From positions 62,001 through 126,000 of the forward strand of contig DASXUX010000010.1 of the NCBI GenBank assembly GCA_036504595.1: a stretch of DNA of 64,000 nucleotides, written 5' to 3'. This document shows, piece by piece, positions 31,744-41,167 of this stretch (position 1 is its first letter; every line of letters begins with the position of its first letter). Under the pieces are notes generated by a model, which searched no databases, was not told the DNA's origin, and worked only from the letters and a program-made list of their open reading frames with translations. This DNA is from DASXUX01 sp036504595. Its GTDB lineage: Bacteria; Planctomycetota; SZUA-567; H5-PLA8. Made by a program: the position numbers and the translations under genes.

Positions 31744-31813
31744 TCAAGCCTCAAGCCTCAAGCCTCAGGACTCAAGCCTCAGGACTGAAGCTTCAGGACT
31801 CAAGCCTCAAGCC
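31744..31813. repeat. 7-bp tandem repeat, TCAAGCC/TCAGGAC type
   Basis: Ten consecutive heptamers, six TCAAGCC, three TCAGGAC and one TGAAGCT, ending on the first base of the aldolase gene's stop codon. Between the two heptamer arrays (31581-31743) I see only a G-rich stretch. Confidence 0.9.
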
Positions 31814-32808
31814 TATTCCTCTTCCACCATCTGATCATAGAACGCCAGATAGGCGTCCGGCGTCTTGCCTTCGCGGACTTTAATGGCGGTTCGAGGGTGC
31901 TGGTTGAGCTGGCCGGTGATCATGTACGGAATGGAATAACCCCAATCCATCTTCTGGCGCAGCGGCACGAAAACATCCTGTGCGCACGCGATGACCGGCC
32001 GCAGATGGAACTTCGGATTCTTCAGGAAGCCCATCAGCAGTTCGAGCGGACAGTTTCCGGCGCCGCGGCCCAAGCCGCAAATCGTCGCATCCAGCCACGT
32101 CGCGCCCACGATCAGAGCTTCGATCGTGTTGGAATAGGCGAGCTGCTGGTTGTTGTGCGTGTGAACACCAATCGCCTTGCCGCTGCCTGCCATGGCTTTC
32201 ATGAAGCGCTGCGATAGGTCGCGAATCTGTTCGGAGTACATCGAGCCGAAGCTGTCCACGATGTAGACGCAATCGACCGGGCTCTTCGCGATCACCGCCA
32301 ACGCATCCATCAGATCGCGGTCCTGCACCGTCGAAAGCGCCATCAGGTTGAACGTCGTCTCGTAGCCCTTGTCGTGAGCGTCCTTGATCATGTCGATCGC
32401 GGTCGGCACTTGATGCACGTACGACGCCACGCGGATGCAGCTCAAGATGCTCTTTTCACGAGGGAGAATGTCATGGTGGTAATCGGTCCGCTCCGCGTCG
32501 GCCATCACGCTCAGCTTCGGAGCCTGCGGGGCCTCGCCGATGACGCGGCGGATGTCGTCCTCATCGCAGTACTTCCACGGACCGTTTTCGGCGCGCGGGA
32601 AAATCTTCTTGTCGGCCTTGTAGCCCAGTTCCATGTAGTCAATACCAGCCGCGCAGCAGGTCTCGTAAATGCGCCGCACAAAGCTGTCTTCGAACTGATG
32701 ATTGTTGATCAAGCCGCCGTCGCGAATGGTGCAGTCCAGCACCTTGATCTGCGAACGATACGTGACCCACGAATCGATTTCCGCAGTTCCATCCTTCTTC
32801 GTTTCCAT
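31813..32808 (-). CDS. HMGL-like (DRE-TIM) aldolase/lyase
   Basis: A 331-residue TIM-barrel metallolyase-like protein. The N-terminal VLDCTIRDGG is the DxTLRDG-type metal and substrate motif. GVHTHNNQQLAYSN supplies the metal-binding HxH, and GLGRGAGNCPLELL is the glycine-rich end seen in 4-hydroxy-2-oxovalerate aldolases and related enzymes. It probably cleaves or joins a 2-oxo acid; the substrate is not evident and no pathway genes are adjacent. AAAGG lies 7 bases before the ATG. Confidence 0.85.
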   Translation of the reverse strand: METKKDGTAEIDSWVTYRSQIKVLDCTIRDGGLINNHQFEDSFVRRIYETCCAAGIDYMELGYKADKKIFPRAENGPWKYCDEDDIRRVIGEAPQAPKLSVMADAERTDYHHDILPREKSILSCIRVASYVHQVPTAIDMIKDAHDKGYETTFNLMALSTVQDRDLMDALAVIAKSPVDCVYIVDSFGSMYSEQIRDLSQRFMKAMAGSGKAIGVHTHNNQQLAYSNTIEALIVGATWLDATICGLGRGAGNCPLELLMGFLKNPKFHLRPVIACAQDVFVPLRQKMDWGYSIPYMITGQLNQHPRTAIKVREGKTPDAYLAFYDQMVEEE

Positions 32809-32920
32809 CTCAGACCTTTCTGTTTGAGCGCCCCCGCAAAAATAACGAGATGCAGAATCTTGGCTAAATCTTCCCGCCAGTCAAATACGATTGCCCATTC
32901 GGCCAAGTGTACGGCGCTGG

Positions 32921-32974
32921 GTGGCCCGGCCCATCGGGCCGGGTGCGAGCGAAGCGCAGCACAAGAAGCTCTTC
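32921..32974. repeat. Left REP hairpin of the RAYT unit
   Basis: CCCGGCCC/GGGCCGGG arms (32925-32943) with an ATC loop, followed by GTGCGAGCGAAGCG and CACAAGAAGCT. The same order occurs inverted at 33591-33648. Confidence 0.8.
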
Positions 32975-33049
32975 CAGGAATGTCCGATAGCATTTGACGC
33001 CGGTTTTCGTCAACTTGCATCGACTATCGCGCGCGTATACTGCGGCCAT

Positions 33050-33562
33050 ATGACTGCCCGCCGCGTCCATGCTGAAGGCACGTACACTCACTTCGTCACG
33101 TTCTCGTGCTACAAACGGCGCCAATTCCTGGCGCCCGACATCTGCAAGCGGATTGTCATCAGAACACTTGGAAGCTGCTTGGCAAAGCAGAATGGAATAT
33201 GCTGTGGCTTCGTAACCATGCCCGACCACGTTCATGCCGCTCTGTGGTTCCCTGATGAAAACCAGATCAGCCTGCCGATGAACAAGTGGAAAGAGAACAG
33301 TTCGAAGCAGATTGCCGCCGCGTACGCGCGGCAGTTCCCATCGTACTGGTCGAAGATCGATCCACACGATCCCATCTGGCAAGCGCGGTACTATGGCTTC
33401 AACATCTACAGTTACGGCAAGCTGCGGCAAGAAGTCGAGTACATGCACAACAATCCGGTACGCTTGAAACTCGTCCCGGACCCGTGCGACTGGCCGTGGA
33501 GTTCCGCTCGATTTCTGCTCCTGGGAAAACCCGTCGAAATTACGATCTCATGGCCGCCCTGA
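33050..33562 (+). CDS. REP-associated tyrosine transposase (RAYT, Y1/HUH family)
   Basis: A 170-residue IS200-like single-strand transposase. GTYTHFVTFSCYKRRQFL starts the fold, MPDHVHAALWF holds the HUH metal site, and the catalytic-tyrosine helix is in YSYGKLRQEVEYMHNNPVRLKLV, with the family end WPWSSARFLL. The start ATG at 33050 fits family length; a longer frame upstream would run through the REP. The gene is flanked by inverted REP sequences, its expected substrates. RAYTs are usually immobile and act on dispersed REPs. Confidence 0.92.
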   Translation: MTARRVHAEGTYTHFVTFSCYKRRQFLAPDICKRIVIRTLGSCLAKQNGICCGFVTMPDHVHAALWFPDENQISLPMNKWKENSSKQIAAAYARQFPSYWSKIDPHDPIWQARYYGFNIYSYGKLRQEVEYMHNNPVRLKLVPDPCDWPWSSARFLLLGKPVEITISWPP

Positions 33563-33590
33563 CGCACTCCTCGTGTTTCGAGTACCCTTT

Positions 33591-33648
33591 GAAAAGCTTC
33601 TTGTGCTTCGCTATTCGCTCGCACCCGGCTCGCTGAGCCGGGCCACCC
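33591..33648. repeat. Right REP hairpin of the RAYT unit (inverted)
   Basis: AAGCTTCTTGTGCTTCGC then CCCGGCT/AGCCGGG arms (33624-33642). It is the reverse complement, with some differences, of the left copy, so the two form an inverted pair about 700 bases apart. Confidence 0.8.
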
Positions 33649-33727
33649 CGCGACCGAACGGGCCAGACTGCTCCGCCACCGATTTCCGGTGTTACTCGTT
33701 CGCGCTGGTTTGATCTTGGTGTTAGGT

Positions 33728-35248
33728 CTAGTTGCCTGCGGACTTGCTAAGATCGATCTCGATCCAGGCTTCGCCGTCTGGCGGAGCCAGCCAATACCCA
33801 GTCCCCTGTCTATTTGAATTTGTGATTCCGTCGTTGATGCGCTTCCAGGAATCTCGATGTTCCGCGTTGTTATGCGCGCCTGATGACTTCACGGCTTTGC
33901 CAAGCGCCACGTTTCTTCCGTCTGCAAAAACTTCAATTTCCGAAAGGCTGGGATGCCGTCCCGCCCAACTCGTCACCACAACCCTCACACGATCGAACTT
34001 CAGGGTGTCGTCCACCGGAATAGTAACTGGATAATCCTGTTGTTGTGACCAGTCCATCGCTACGTCCGCTTTGGTGAACACGGTCTTTTCGCCTGAAAAA
34101 AGCGTCAGAGAAAACTTGCGCGTGCCAGCGTTTGCCCAGTTTGCATTATGCGAGTTCCAAACCACAATCTTGTTTCTCCACGATGCGGGGTCAGCCTTGG
34201 CCCTCAGCAATGCAGACGTCCCCTTGCTCGGCTGACTTTGCAGGCTGAGGCTGTTCGCCGGCAAACGCCCCGCAGAACTCAGTCCACCCTCTACGACGTT
34301 GACACGTTGCTTTACGTCCCAGAAACCGTCTTTAGCCAGCCCAACCTCGTGAGCACCAAGTGGTAGTTCAACTGTGCACGGTGTCTCTGCTTTAGCGCCC
34401 CCAGCTCCCTTCGCAGGCTTTCCGTCCACGAAGACTTGCCAACCATCCTCGAAGAGGATGTCAATAGGAGTCGTCAGCGTTTCCAGCTTCACAGCCTCAG
34501 GTTTTGCGATTGTCTTGCCGTCTATCTCAATAGAGACGGATGCCCGTTTGTAGAGTTTCAGAGCGAGCTCAAGCACTTGGCGCCCAACCGGCAGTTGAAC
34601 GACCGATGGCGTGATCTTCCCTGTGTCAAACTTGCCGCCCTCTGCTGAAACGAAGATGATTGCAGCTCCAGCCGGTTCGGATTTAATGAATGCCTTGCCG
34701 TCAGTAGGTGCGGGCTTGTAGACCTCAAGATTGGCTCTCTCACCCAGTTTCTGCAGGGCTGCCAGGCTCAGTTCCATTGCCTTGCGCCCGGCATCGCTAT
34801 CCTTAAAGCGGTCGGCAACCTCGAAGTAGCGCACGGCAAGCAACAGGGCGTCGTCGGCATGGGTCTTGGCAAACTCCTCTGCCTTTGCCAGCATGGATTG
34901 CGCCTGGTCGCCGGGCAACACCTTTGCGGCATCATCAACCCTTTTGGCGATATCCGTGCTCGCCTTTATCGCCTCAGTGTCTGCCAGCGTCATCCTTTTC
35001 TTGGCCCAGTAGAGGCAGGAGTTGACTTCCGCAGTTTTGGATTCATCGCCCGCTGCTTCATATAGCATAGCTGCCTTGGCAAGTAGCGCCGTCGCGGGGA
35101 TAAGCGCCGAGTGATCATTCTGAGCGTCGCGCAGCTTCGTTAGCCCTAGTTTGTAGCAGGAGTCGGCCTCGTTGACTTCGCCCCCTCGGAGCAGGGAGCA
35201 AGCGAGCACCGCACAGAAAATAGCCGAAACGGTTCGTCTCATTAGCAT
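33728..35248 (-). CDS. Secreted protein with PEGA-like and discoidin-like domains
   Basis: A 506-residue product starting at ATG 35248, 6 bases after GGAG. A signal peptide (MRRTVSAIFCAVLACSLLRGG) is followed by a helical repeat region (about 25-165). Two PEGA-type beta domains come next (SEPAGAAIIFVSAEGGKFDTGKITP and FVDGKPAKGAGGAKAETPCTVELPLGAHEV). The C-terminal module (SEIEVFADGRNVALGKAVKSSGA...WIEIDLSK) looks like a galactose-binding F5/8 type C domain. Likely an envelope or surface protein that binds carbohydrate. It lies next to a giant glycosidase-like gene on the same strand. Confidence 0.75.
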   Translation of the reverse strand: MLMRRTVSAIFCAVLACSLLRGGEVNEADSCYKLGLTKLRDAQNDHSALIPATALLAKAAMLYEAAGDESKTAEVNSCLYWAKKRMTLADTEAIKASTDIAKRVDDAAKVLPGDQAQSMLAKAEEFAKTHADDALLLAVRYFEVADRFKDSDAGRKAMELSLAALQKLGERANLEVYKPAPTDGKAFIKSEPAGAAIIFVSAEGGKFDTGKITPSVVQLPVGRQVLELALKLYKRASVSIEIDGKTIAKPEAVKLETLTTPIDILFEDGWQVFVDGKPAKGAGGAKAETPCTVELPLGAHEVGLAKDGFWDVKQRVNVVEGGLSSAGRLPANSLSLQSQPSKGTSALLRAKADPASWRNKIVVWNSHNANWANAGTRKFSLTLFSGEKTVFTKADVAMDWSQQQDYPVTIPVDDTLKFDRVRVVVTSWAGRHPSLSEIEVFADGRNVALGKAVKSSGAHNNAEHRDSWKRINDGITNSNRQGTGYWLAPPDGEAWIEIDLSKSAGN

Positions 35249-35260
35249 GGCCGTCTCCAA

Positions 35261-35571
35261 TCAGCGAACGCGTCGTTGTTTCATTGAGCGATTATGCATC
35301 GTTTCAAGATGGGGTCAAGAACGTCATCTAGGCCAGCTTTCGTATTCCAAGTTGGTCTGCTTCGCTGTTCTTCGTTGTGCTGTTTCGTTCGAACTCATCA
35401 TTCGCCACGCACCAGCCGGCCTTCACGATCGACCCGATAGCGTCTCTTACTTCCTTGCTGGACGAGCCATGATTCGACATTCCATCTCATGGCCTCTCGA
35501 TGATTCCCGCCGCTTCCCGCCCCGCCGCTCCCTTACGGTCGCGGTTCTGATCTCTCCCCGTCCCCCGTCTG
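35261..35571. other. Gene-free gap of about 310 bases
   Basis: Between two minus-strand genes. I see no gene, only a short REP-like hairpin CCGCTCCCTTACGGTCGCGG near 35525-35544 and a C-rich stretch before the stop of the large downstream gene. Confidence 0.4.
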
Positions 35572-38500
35572 TCACTTTCCGCTAACAGCCCCCGTGATCC
35601 CCACCAGCGCCGGCGCGCCCCACTGATCGCCTTCGGCGCTGTACGTGAAGTCCACCGCTTCAATCGCCAGTTCCGGATGCGGATTGTCCCACTGCATCGA
35701 GTAAAGCACGGCTTTCTCTTCCGAAGTGTCGTTCTGGAACGTTGACGCCCACGCGACCGGAGCGTTCATCAGCGACTTCGGCGACTTGCTCAGCCAGTGG
35801 CCGACGCCCTGATTCCAGACGACCGGAATTTCCGCCGTAGGTGGGGCGGGCGTCCCTGCCCGCCCAGAGCCTGCAAAGTGAACGACGTACTTGAAGACCG
35901 TCGGCGGATTGAGCCGGTTGTGCTCGGGCTTCCAGCGTTGCGTGTGATCCTTCGCGTTGAACGTGTGCAGGAAAAACAGCGCATCCGCTTTCTGATTCAC
36001 CGCGATACCTTTGATCTCCTTCGTCTGCACATTTGTAAAGTGCCCCTGCAACATGCAGCACGACGGCACCGGCGACGTACGGAAGTCAGCGATGCTGTAC
36101 GTCACGCCGGCGAACTTGTTCTCGCCCGTCGGCAGGCCGCTCATGTCGCCGACTTTGTGGTTCGCGAACCAGCCGGCTTTGTTGTTCTTCTTCAAGTACG
36201 CGTTGAAAACGCCCTCCGCGAACTTCACCGGCGTGAACTTCAAGTTCGCGCCCACCACGATGGCCCCGCCGCCTTCGAAGGTCGCGCCCAGATTCTTGAG
36301 CAGCGTCTTGGTAATCGTGGCTTTCTTCTCGGCGTTGATTGGGTTCTTCTCGTGCTCAACGATATTGAGCTGATTCGTGAGTATGCCGCCCTGGCCTTTG
36401 TTGTAGCGCAGCAAACCGCCGATATTCAGCAGCGGCCGAACGTTTTTCAGGAACTCCGGCGAGCGCTTCACGCTGATCCAGAAATTGTCGATGCCGATCA
36501 CGTTCACCGTGCCGCTCTTCTCCCACTCGGCCAGCTCCATCGTGATCTTCTTCGCCTTCTTGTTCGGCACGGCGAATTCCTGCCGGTCGTGCGTCGGCCG
36601 CGTATTCATCGTGAACGGCATTGGATCGTCGTCGAAGTACAGATTGATCTTCGTGACCTTGTGATAGATCACGTTCAGCACAATCGCGAAGTTCGTGATT
36701 TCTTCGGCGCGCGGCAATTCCATCGTCCACTTCGTCTTGTCGCCGCGCGTCAAATCAATCGAATAACAGAAGCGCCACGTGTCGTCCGCCGTGTAGTTGT
36801 TCACCATGTTCAGCGGCCAGTGATCCCAACCGGGATGCGCCACGTCCGCCGGCTTTCCCATCTCCGCCGCCGTCGGGAATTTCAGGAACGGCCCGACTTC
36901 GTCATAGTCCAGAATGCTGGTGAATTCGTCTTCGGCCGGGAACTTCAACGACATCCAGCCGAAAATATCCTTGCCGCTATCCATCACGATGTCGCGCAGG
37001 GTCAACCCGCTGCTCAGCGGATCGCGCGACGCCGGGAACACGACGCGCTCCATCTGGAAGGGACGGATCATGTGCTCAACGCCGACGATCTTGTTGTAAT
37101 CAGCCAGCCCATCCGCCGTCACGCCCCACAGCAAAATCCAGCCGCCGTTTTCGGCAAAAGTTTTCGCGCGATCGGCCGCACCGGCCAGCTTCGTCAGATT
37201 CTCCGGCGTCGCATCGATCACCGCGATGCCGTACTTCGGATCGAGCGCCGCCAGCGGATCGCTTACCGCGTCAAACTTCAGACCGAGGGACTTGATAAGC
37301 TGGCCCTTGGGCGAGGCGGCATCGACGGCCACCGCCGTAGTCTTGCGAACCGCTTTGTAGACCGACGCGTACGCCAGCAGATTATCGAAGAGCCGCTGCG
37401 CGACGGGGTCGCTGTCGAGTTTCTCGCCGATCACAAACTGCGAGAGCAGCATTAGCCCTTCCCCGCCCTGACATTCAGCGAGGGCCGAATAGTTGAGCTG
37501 CAAATCGCACTGCGCCAGCGAGCGCGCGCCCTTGCTGGCCTTCTTGTACGCGTTGCGATAGACGATGTGGTCCTTGCTCCACGTAAAGAAGTCTTTCTGC
37601 TCCAAGCCCGCGAAGGCAGGATGACTGTAATCTTCGGGGAACGCCACGCGCCCGGTGAAGTCGCTCACGTCGAGGTCCGCGGGAATCGCCTGGTAATGCA
37701 GCGGCGATTTCTGTTCGAGCACCAGCAGGCGCGTGCCTTTCAACATCAGGTTGTACCACATCGGATCGGTAGACTTCTCTTCGGGCACCGCGTCTTTTCC
37801 GAGAACGATGATCTTCGCGTCCGCGGGCAGTTGATCGATGGCAGCCGCCTCCGTGAAGCCAATGCCGCGCTTCTGCAGGCGCGCTTTCACGCTGCCGCTT
37901 GGATCAACAACAACCAATTCGTTTTTCGTTGCCGTTGGTTTCGGCCCCGCGTCCGCGTTCATGATGGAGACCTGCTTCACTTCGCGGAAGACTTCCTTCA
38001 TGGTGGGGCCGGCGTCCCTGCCGGCCGCCCGCGAACAGGTCAGGATAAATTCGCCATGGGTGCGCTCTGCAACCGTGGGAACTTGGAAGCCGATTTCGAG
38101 TTCCGCGCTCGCTTCGCCCGCGGGAATGTTGAAGGTCTTCTTTGCTTCGGCAGCAACTTTGTCGCCGACTTTGAACTGCCAGCCCATCTCGATCGGATCG
38201 CTGTAGCGCGTGCTGTTGAACACCTTCAGTGTGCGCTTGATCTCGCTGCCGCCGGCGAAGGTCCAGTTCCACTGCCGGCAGAAAACGCACACCGGTTGCC
38301 AGGAGTTGTAGAACGTGCCGTCTTCGCCGCCGGCCCAGAAATGGAACGCGCTGACTTCGCACCAGCGCCAGCCTTCCGACAGGATCTTTCCATAGAGCGC
38401 CTTCGCGTGCGAGGCTTCCGCGATGCCGACGAAGCAGTGATCGCCATCGAGCGCCGCGTATTCGGCCGGAGCGATACCGCTGGCGAAGAAACATTCGCCG

Positions 38501-40719
38501 TGCAACATCGGCCGGTTGGGGACCATTTCCCACGCGCCGCGCTCGATGTTCTTGTACCAGTCATCCCGCGCGGTGTACGCAGCGTCCGGAAAGCCGCGCC
38601 AGGACGAGCAAAGCATGTCGTTGTAGTGGCAGCCGTTGACCGGCATCGTCTTGCTCTTCAAGCAGCGCCCGCCGTCCACCATCGTCGGCCGCGTGGGGTC
38701 CATCTTCTCCACCATCTCCGCGCCTTTGCGCACTTCAGGTTCGGCGATGTCGGCCTGCCCCAAGTTCAGCGAGTTGATGTACGTGATTTCGTTTTCGACC
38801 GACCAGATGAAGACGCACGGATGGTTGCGCTCCTCCTTGACCCAGCCCTTCATCTGGTTTTTCCAGTTTTCAAACAGCGGCAGGTTCGGCTTGCCTTGCG
38901 ACGACAGTCCGTAATTGGCGCCTTCGCCGTCGAAGATTCCGCTGTTGCGCACGAGCATGCCCGTTTCGTCAAAGTAATCGAGGAACTGCCGCCGGCTCAT
39001 CCCGCCAAAGCGCGTGTGCCAGGTGCGGAACATGTTCTGACCGTTTTTCTTCGCCGATTCGACGAAGGTCTTCGGGTCCGGACCGTAATCGCAGTGCGCC
39101 CACATCCACCATTTAATGCCGTTGAGCTTGAAGGCGTGACTGTCCCATTCCCATTCGCGGAAACCGAAACGCGTCTTGCGCACATCGATGACCTTGCCGC
39201 CGCTCACGACTTTCGTCACGGCCCAGTAAAGCTGCGGATCATCCGGCCACCAGACCTTCGCATCCGTCCACGGTTCAGTGACCTCAAACGTCGTCTCCTG
39301 ACCGGCCGGAACCACGATCTCTTTGGGCGCCAGTTTCTTCGCCGCCGCGCCGCCCTTGCCTTCGTTCCACGGAATAACCTCATTCTCGATCGATACTTTC
39401 GCCTCTGCCGCGCCCGGATTCTTCACCGTGATTTCCAACGCGATTTCTTTCTTCTTCACCGAAGTTTTCGCAAAAGCATCCGTCACGTACGTCTTCCCGC
39501 ACAGCACCAGCGTCACAGGCTCCAGCAGTCCCGCGCGCGTGTCCCAGCAGATGGGCATGTCGAAGCGCATGCTCACGCCCTGATTGTGCAGGAAATCGTG
39601 CGGCAGGTTGAAATTTGAGCGTGTCCCCAGCGGGTTGTTCGCGTCGCCTTTGATCGCGTAATAGCAGTCCTTGATGACGACGACCAGATCGTTCACTTCG
39701 CCAGCCTTGATCGCTGGCGTGATGTCGCACTGCCACCCCGTCGAACAGGCCCGCGTCCAGCCGCAAAGCTTTCCGTTCACGAAAACGCTGGCGACCATGT
39801 TGAAGTATTCGAAATCCAGGAACACCCCACGGTCTTTGGCTTCGGCCGGCAGCTTGACTTTCGTGCGGAAAATATTGCGGTGCGAAAAGCCGAGGTCCGG
39901 CCGCGCCTTGTCGCGATCGCTGGGGACGGCGATGCCAAACCAGAACAGTTGATCCAGATTTTCTGGAAGCGCTTTTTCGCCTTCGAGTCGCTCCTCTTCT
40001 TTCACCGCCGCCTCGTCCCAACGCGCGATCTGCCAGGGCCCGGTGAGCGACGTCGCGGCCCGCTCCTCGGGCTTCCCGCCCGCGCTCACTTCGAAAACCT
40101 GCGTCCCGGCCTTCCTGTCGTCTTCGGTCTGAAATTCCTCGCCGGGTTTGTACTTGCTGTTCGGGCGGAAGTTGCCTTTGTAGATGCAGTAGCAATCGGT
40201 GTAATTGAGCGTGCGCGCGGGCACCACCTTGTCCTTGTCTTTGCGCGTTTGCGGCACGTGGCGAATTTGCAGTTTGTGCTTCCCGCCTGCGAGTTCTTGC
40301 TCGCCCAGCATAATCCATGCAATCTCATTCCAGAACGCCAGCGGCATCAGGTCGCAGGTCGGATCGGTGTTCCTGCACGTTTTCCATTCGGCCGAGTCCA
40401 CGCGCCAGTCGAAGTCCGCACGCACGGATTCGAAGCCAATCCGAGCCCAGACCTGGTGCTTGCCGCCGCTCTTCAGCTCAAAGTCATAGCCGTAGATGAT
40501 GCCCTCTTTGCCGAGACGCTTTTCGCCCTGGCCCTCAGGGATATTGAGGCTCAACACTTTCCCGCCGGAGAGGAACTGCACGTTGCCCCACCCGCCGGGC
40601 GCGCAGCCTTCGACTTGCGGCGCCTCGTTCGGAGTCTCGGCCTCGATCCACGCGAACTCTTCCGCCGCACTTGCCGTCAGCGCACAGAAAATCAGTCCCA
40701 GCAGCCAGTTTTTGCTCAT
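35572..40719 (-). CDS. Very large secreted GH2-like glycoside hydrolase
   Basis: A 1715-residue secreted protein. A signal peptide (MSKNWLLGLIFCALTASA) precedes a CBM6-like beta domain (about 20-170) and a GH2 sugar-binding domain (LTGPWQIARWDE...VFVNGKLCGWTRACSTGWQCDIT, about 225-350). A TIM barrel follows, with FKLNGIKWWMWAHCDYGP and the acid/base Glu in IWSVENEITY near 645; RPMLHGECFF may hold the nucleophile. After about residue 850 come regions with a Rossmann-like look and a further jelly-roll-like domain near 1440. Two REP hairpins are incorporated in frame (about residues 900 and 1622). Substrate unknown; a role in complex polysaccharide degradation is inferred. Confidence 0.8.
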   Translation of the reverse strand: MSKNWLLGLIFCALTASAAEEFAWIEAETPNEAPQVEGCAPGGWGNVQFLSGGKVLSLNIPEGQGEKRLGKEGIIYGYDFELKSGGKHQVWARIGFESVRADFDWRVDSAEWKTCRNTDPTCDLMPLAFWNEIAWIMLGEQELAGGKHKLQIRHVPQTRKDKDKVVPARTLNYTDCYCIYKGNFRPNSKYKPGEEFQTEDDRKAGTQVFEVSAGGKPEERAATSLTGPWQIARWDEAAVKEEERLEGEKALPENLDQLFWFGIAVPSDRDKARPDLGFSHRNIFRTKVKLPAEAKDRGVFLDFEYFNMVASVFVNGKLCGWTRACSTGWQCDITPAIKAGEVNDLVVVIKDCYYAIKGDANNPLGTRSNFNLPHDFLHNQGVSMRFDMPICWDTRAGLLEPVTLVLCGKTYVTDAFAKTSVKKKEIALEITVKNPGAAEAKVSIENEVIPWNEGKGGAAAKKLAPKEIVVPAGQETTFEVTEPWTDAKVWWPDDPQLYWAVTKVVSGGKVIDVRKTRFGFREWEWDSHAFKLNGIKWWMWAHCDYGPDPKTFVESAKKNGQNMFRTWHTRFGGMSRRQFLDYFDETGMLVRNSGIFDGEGANYGLSSQGKPNLPLFENWKNQMKGWVKEERNHPCVFIWSVENEITYINSLNLGQADIAEPEVRKGAEMVEKMDPTRPTMVDGGRCLKSKTMPVNGCHYNDMLCSSWRGFPDAAYTARDDWYKNIERGAWEMVPNRPMLHGECFFASGIAPAEYAALDGDHCFVGIAEASHAKALYGKILSEGWRWCEVSAFHFWAGGEDGTFYNSWQPVCVFCRQWNWTFAGGSEIKRTLKVFNSTRYSDPIEMGWQFKVGDKVAAEAKKTFNIPAGEASAELEIGFQVPTVAERTHGEFILTCSRAAGRDAGPTMKEVFREVKQVSIMNADAGPKPTATKNELVVVDPSGSVKARLQKRGIGFTEAAAIDQLPADAKIIVLGKDAVPEEKSTDPMWYNLMLKGTRLLVLEQKSPLHYQAIPADLDVSDFTGRVAFPEDYSHPAFAGLEQKDFFTWSKDHIVYRNAYKKASKGARSLAQCDLQLNYSALAECQGGEGLMLLSQFVIGEKLDSDPVAQRLFDNLLAYASVYKAVRKTTAVAVDAASPKGQLIKSLGLKFDAVSDPLAALDPKYGIAVIDATPENLTKLAGAADRAKTFAENGGWILLWGVTADGLADYNKIVGVEHMIRPFQMERVVFPASRDPLSSGLTLRDIVMDSGKDIFGWMSLKFPAEDEFTSILDYDEVGPFLKFPTAAEMGKPADVAHPGWDHWPLNMVNNYTADDTWRFCYSIDLTRGDKTKWTMELPRAEEITNFAIVLNVIYHKVTKINLYFDDDPMPFTMNTRPTHDRQEFAVPNKKAKKITMELAEWEKSGTVNVIGIDNFWISVKRSPEFLKNVRPLLNIGGLLRYNKGQGGILTNQLNIVEHEKNPINAEKKATITKTLLKNLGATFEGGGAIVVGANLKFTPVKFAEGVFNAYLKKNNKAGWFANHKVGDMSGLPTGENKFAGVTYSIADFRTSPVPSCCMLQGHFTNVQTKEIKGIAVNQKADALFFLHTFNAKDHTQRWKPEHNRLNPPTVFKYVVHFAGSGRAGTPAPPTAEIPVVWNQGVGHWLSKSPKSLMNAPVAWASTFQNDTSEEKAVLYSMQWDNPHPELAIEAVDFTYSAEGDQWGAPALVGITGAVSGK
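35844..35865. repeat. REP hairpin inside coding sequence (C-terminal part)
   Basis: Arms GGGCGGGC and GCCCGCCC with loop GTCCCT. Read in frame on the minus strand it encodes GRAGTPAPPTA within the large glycosidase. Confidence 0.8.
38007..38026. repeat. REP hairpin inside coding sequence (middle part)
   Basis: Arms GGCCGGC and GCCGGCC with the same GTCCCT loop as 35844-35865. It encodes AAGRDAGPT in the large glycosidase. Confidence 0.8.
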
Positions 40720-40765
40720 GCAAATCCCTTTCTTATTTAACGTTTAATATGATTACACCGATTTC

Positions 40766-40786
40766 GCTTGCGGATTGCGGATTTGT
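40766..40786. repeat. Short 7-bp repeat, GATTGCG type
   Basis: Three heptamers (GCTTGCG, GATTGCG, GATTTGT) in the leader of the large glycosidase, followed at 40794-40820 by a loosely repeated GATGAACAC motif. Confidence 0.6.
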
Positions 40787-40837
40787 GCTTAGCCACAGAT
40801 GAACACGGATGAACGCAGATGTGGGTGTTTGCGAGGG

Positions 40838-41167
40838 TCAGCTTGCCAGCCGGCGTTTGCGGTTGCGAACCTTTCTCGTTTGATGGAGCGCCTGATAGAC
40901 AGCTTCTGGCTGCGCGGCGGCGACAATCAACAACGCTCGCGCAGGACCATCGGGAGTTGTGCGCCCTTGCTCCCAATTACGTAAAGTGCTGACCGGCAAT
41001 CCAAGAAGCGCAGCGAATTCGGTTTGTGACAGTTTCAGCTTGCTGCGTGCGCTCCGGATGAAAATAGAGTCTGCCGTAAAGACGCGCGAGGGCTTCGCCT
41101 CGCCCCGCAAGACCTTCCCCGCATACTTAATGCTGTCGCAGAGTTCCTTGAAGGCTTCAGCTTTCAT
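40838..41167 (-). CDS. higA: XRE-family antitoxin (HigA/NadS type)
   Basis: A 109-residue DNA-binding antitoxin starting at ATG 41167. After AFKELCDSIKYAGKVLRGEAKPSR, residues about 45-85 are a classical XRE helix-turn-helix (IRSARSKLKLSQTEFAALLGLPVSTLRNWEQGRTTPDGPA). It overlaps the end of the upstream toxin frame by 11 bases, the toxin-first order of higBA modules. The antitoxin appears intact, whereas the toxin is broken. Confidence 0.85.
   Translation of the reverse strand: MKAEAFKELCDSIKYAGKVLRGEAKPSRVFTADSIFIRSARSKLKLSQTEFAALLGLPVSTLRNWEQGRTTPDGPARALLIVAAAQPEAVYQALHQTRKVRNRKRRLAS

Noticed and set aside
32891..33049. N-terminal extension of the RAYT frame
   Set aside because: The extra codons run through the REP hairpin, and the family length fits the ATG at 33050.
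35797..39618. Two long plus-strand frames (552 and 683 codons) opposite the GH2-like gene
   Set aside because: They are antisense shadows caused by GC-rich codon use. They are rich in His/Arg, lack domains or ribosome sites, and the minus strand carries clear motifs.
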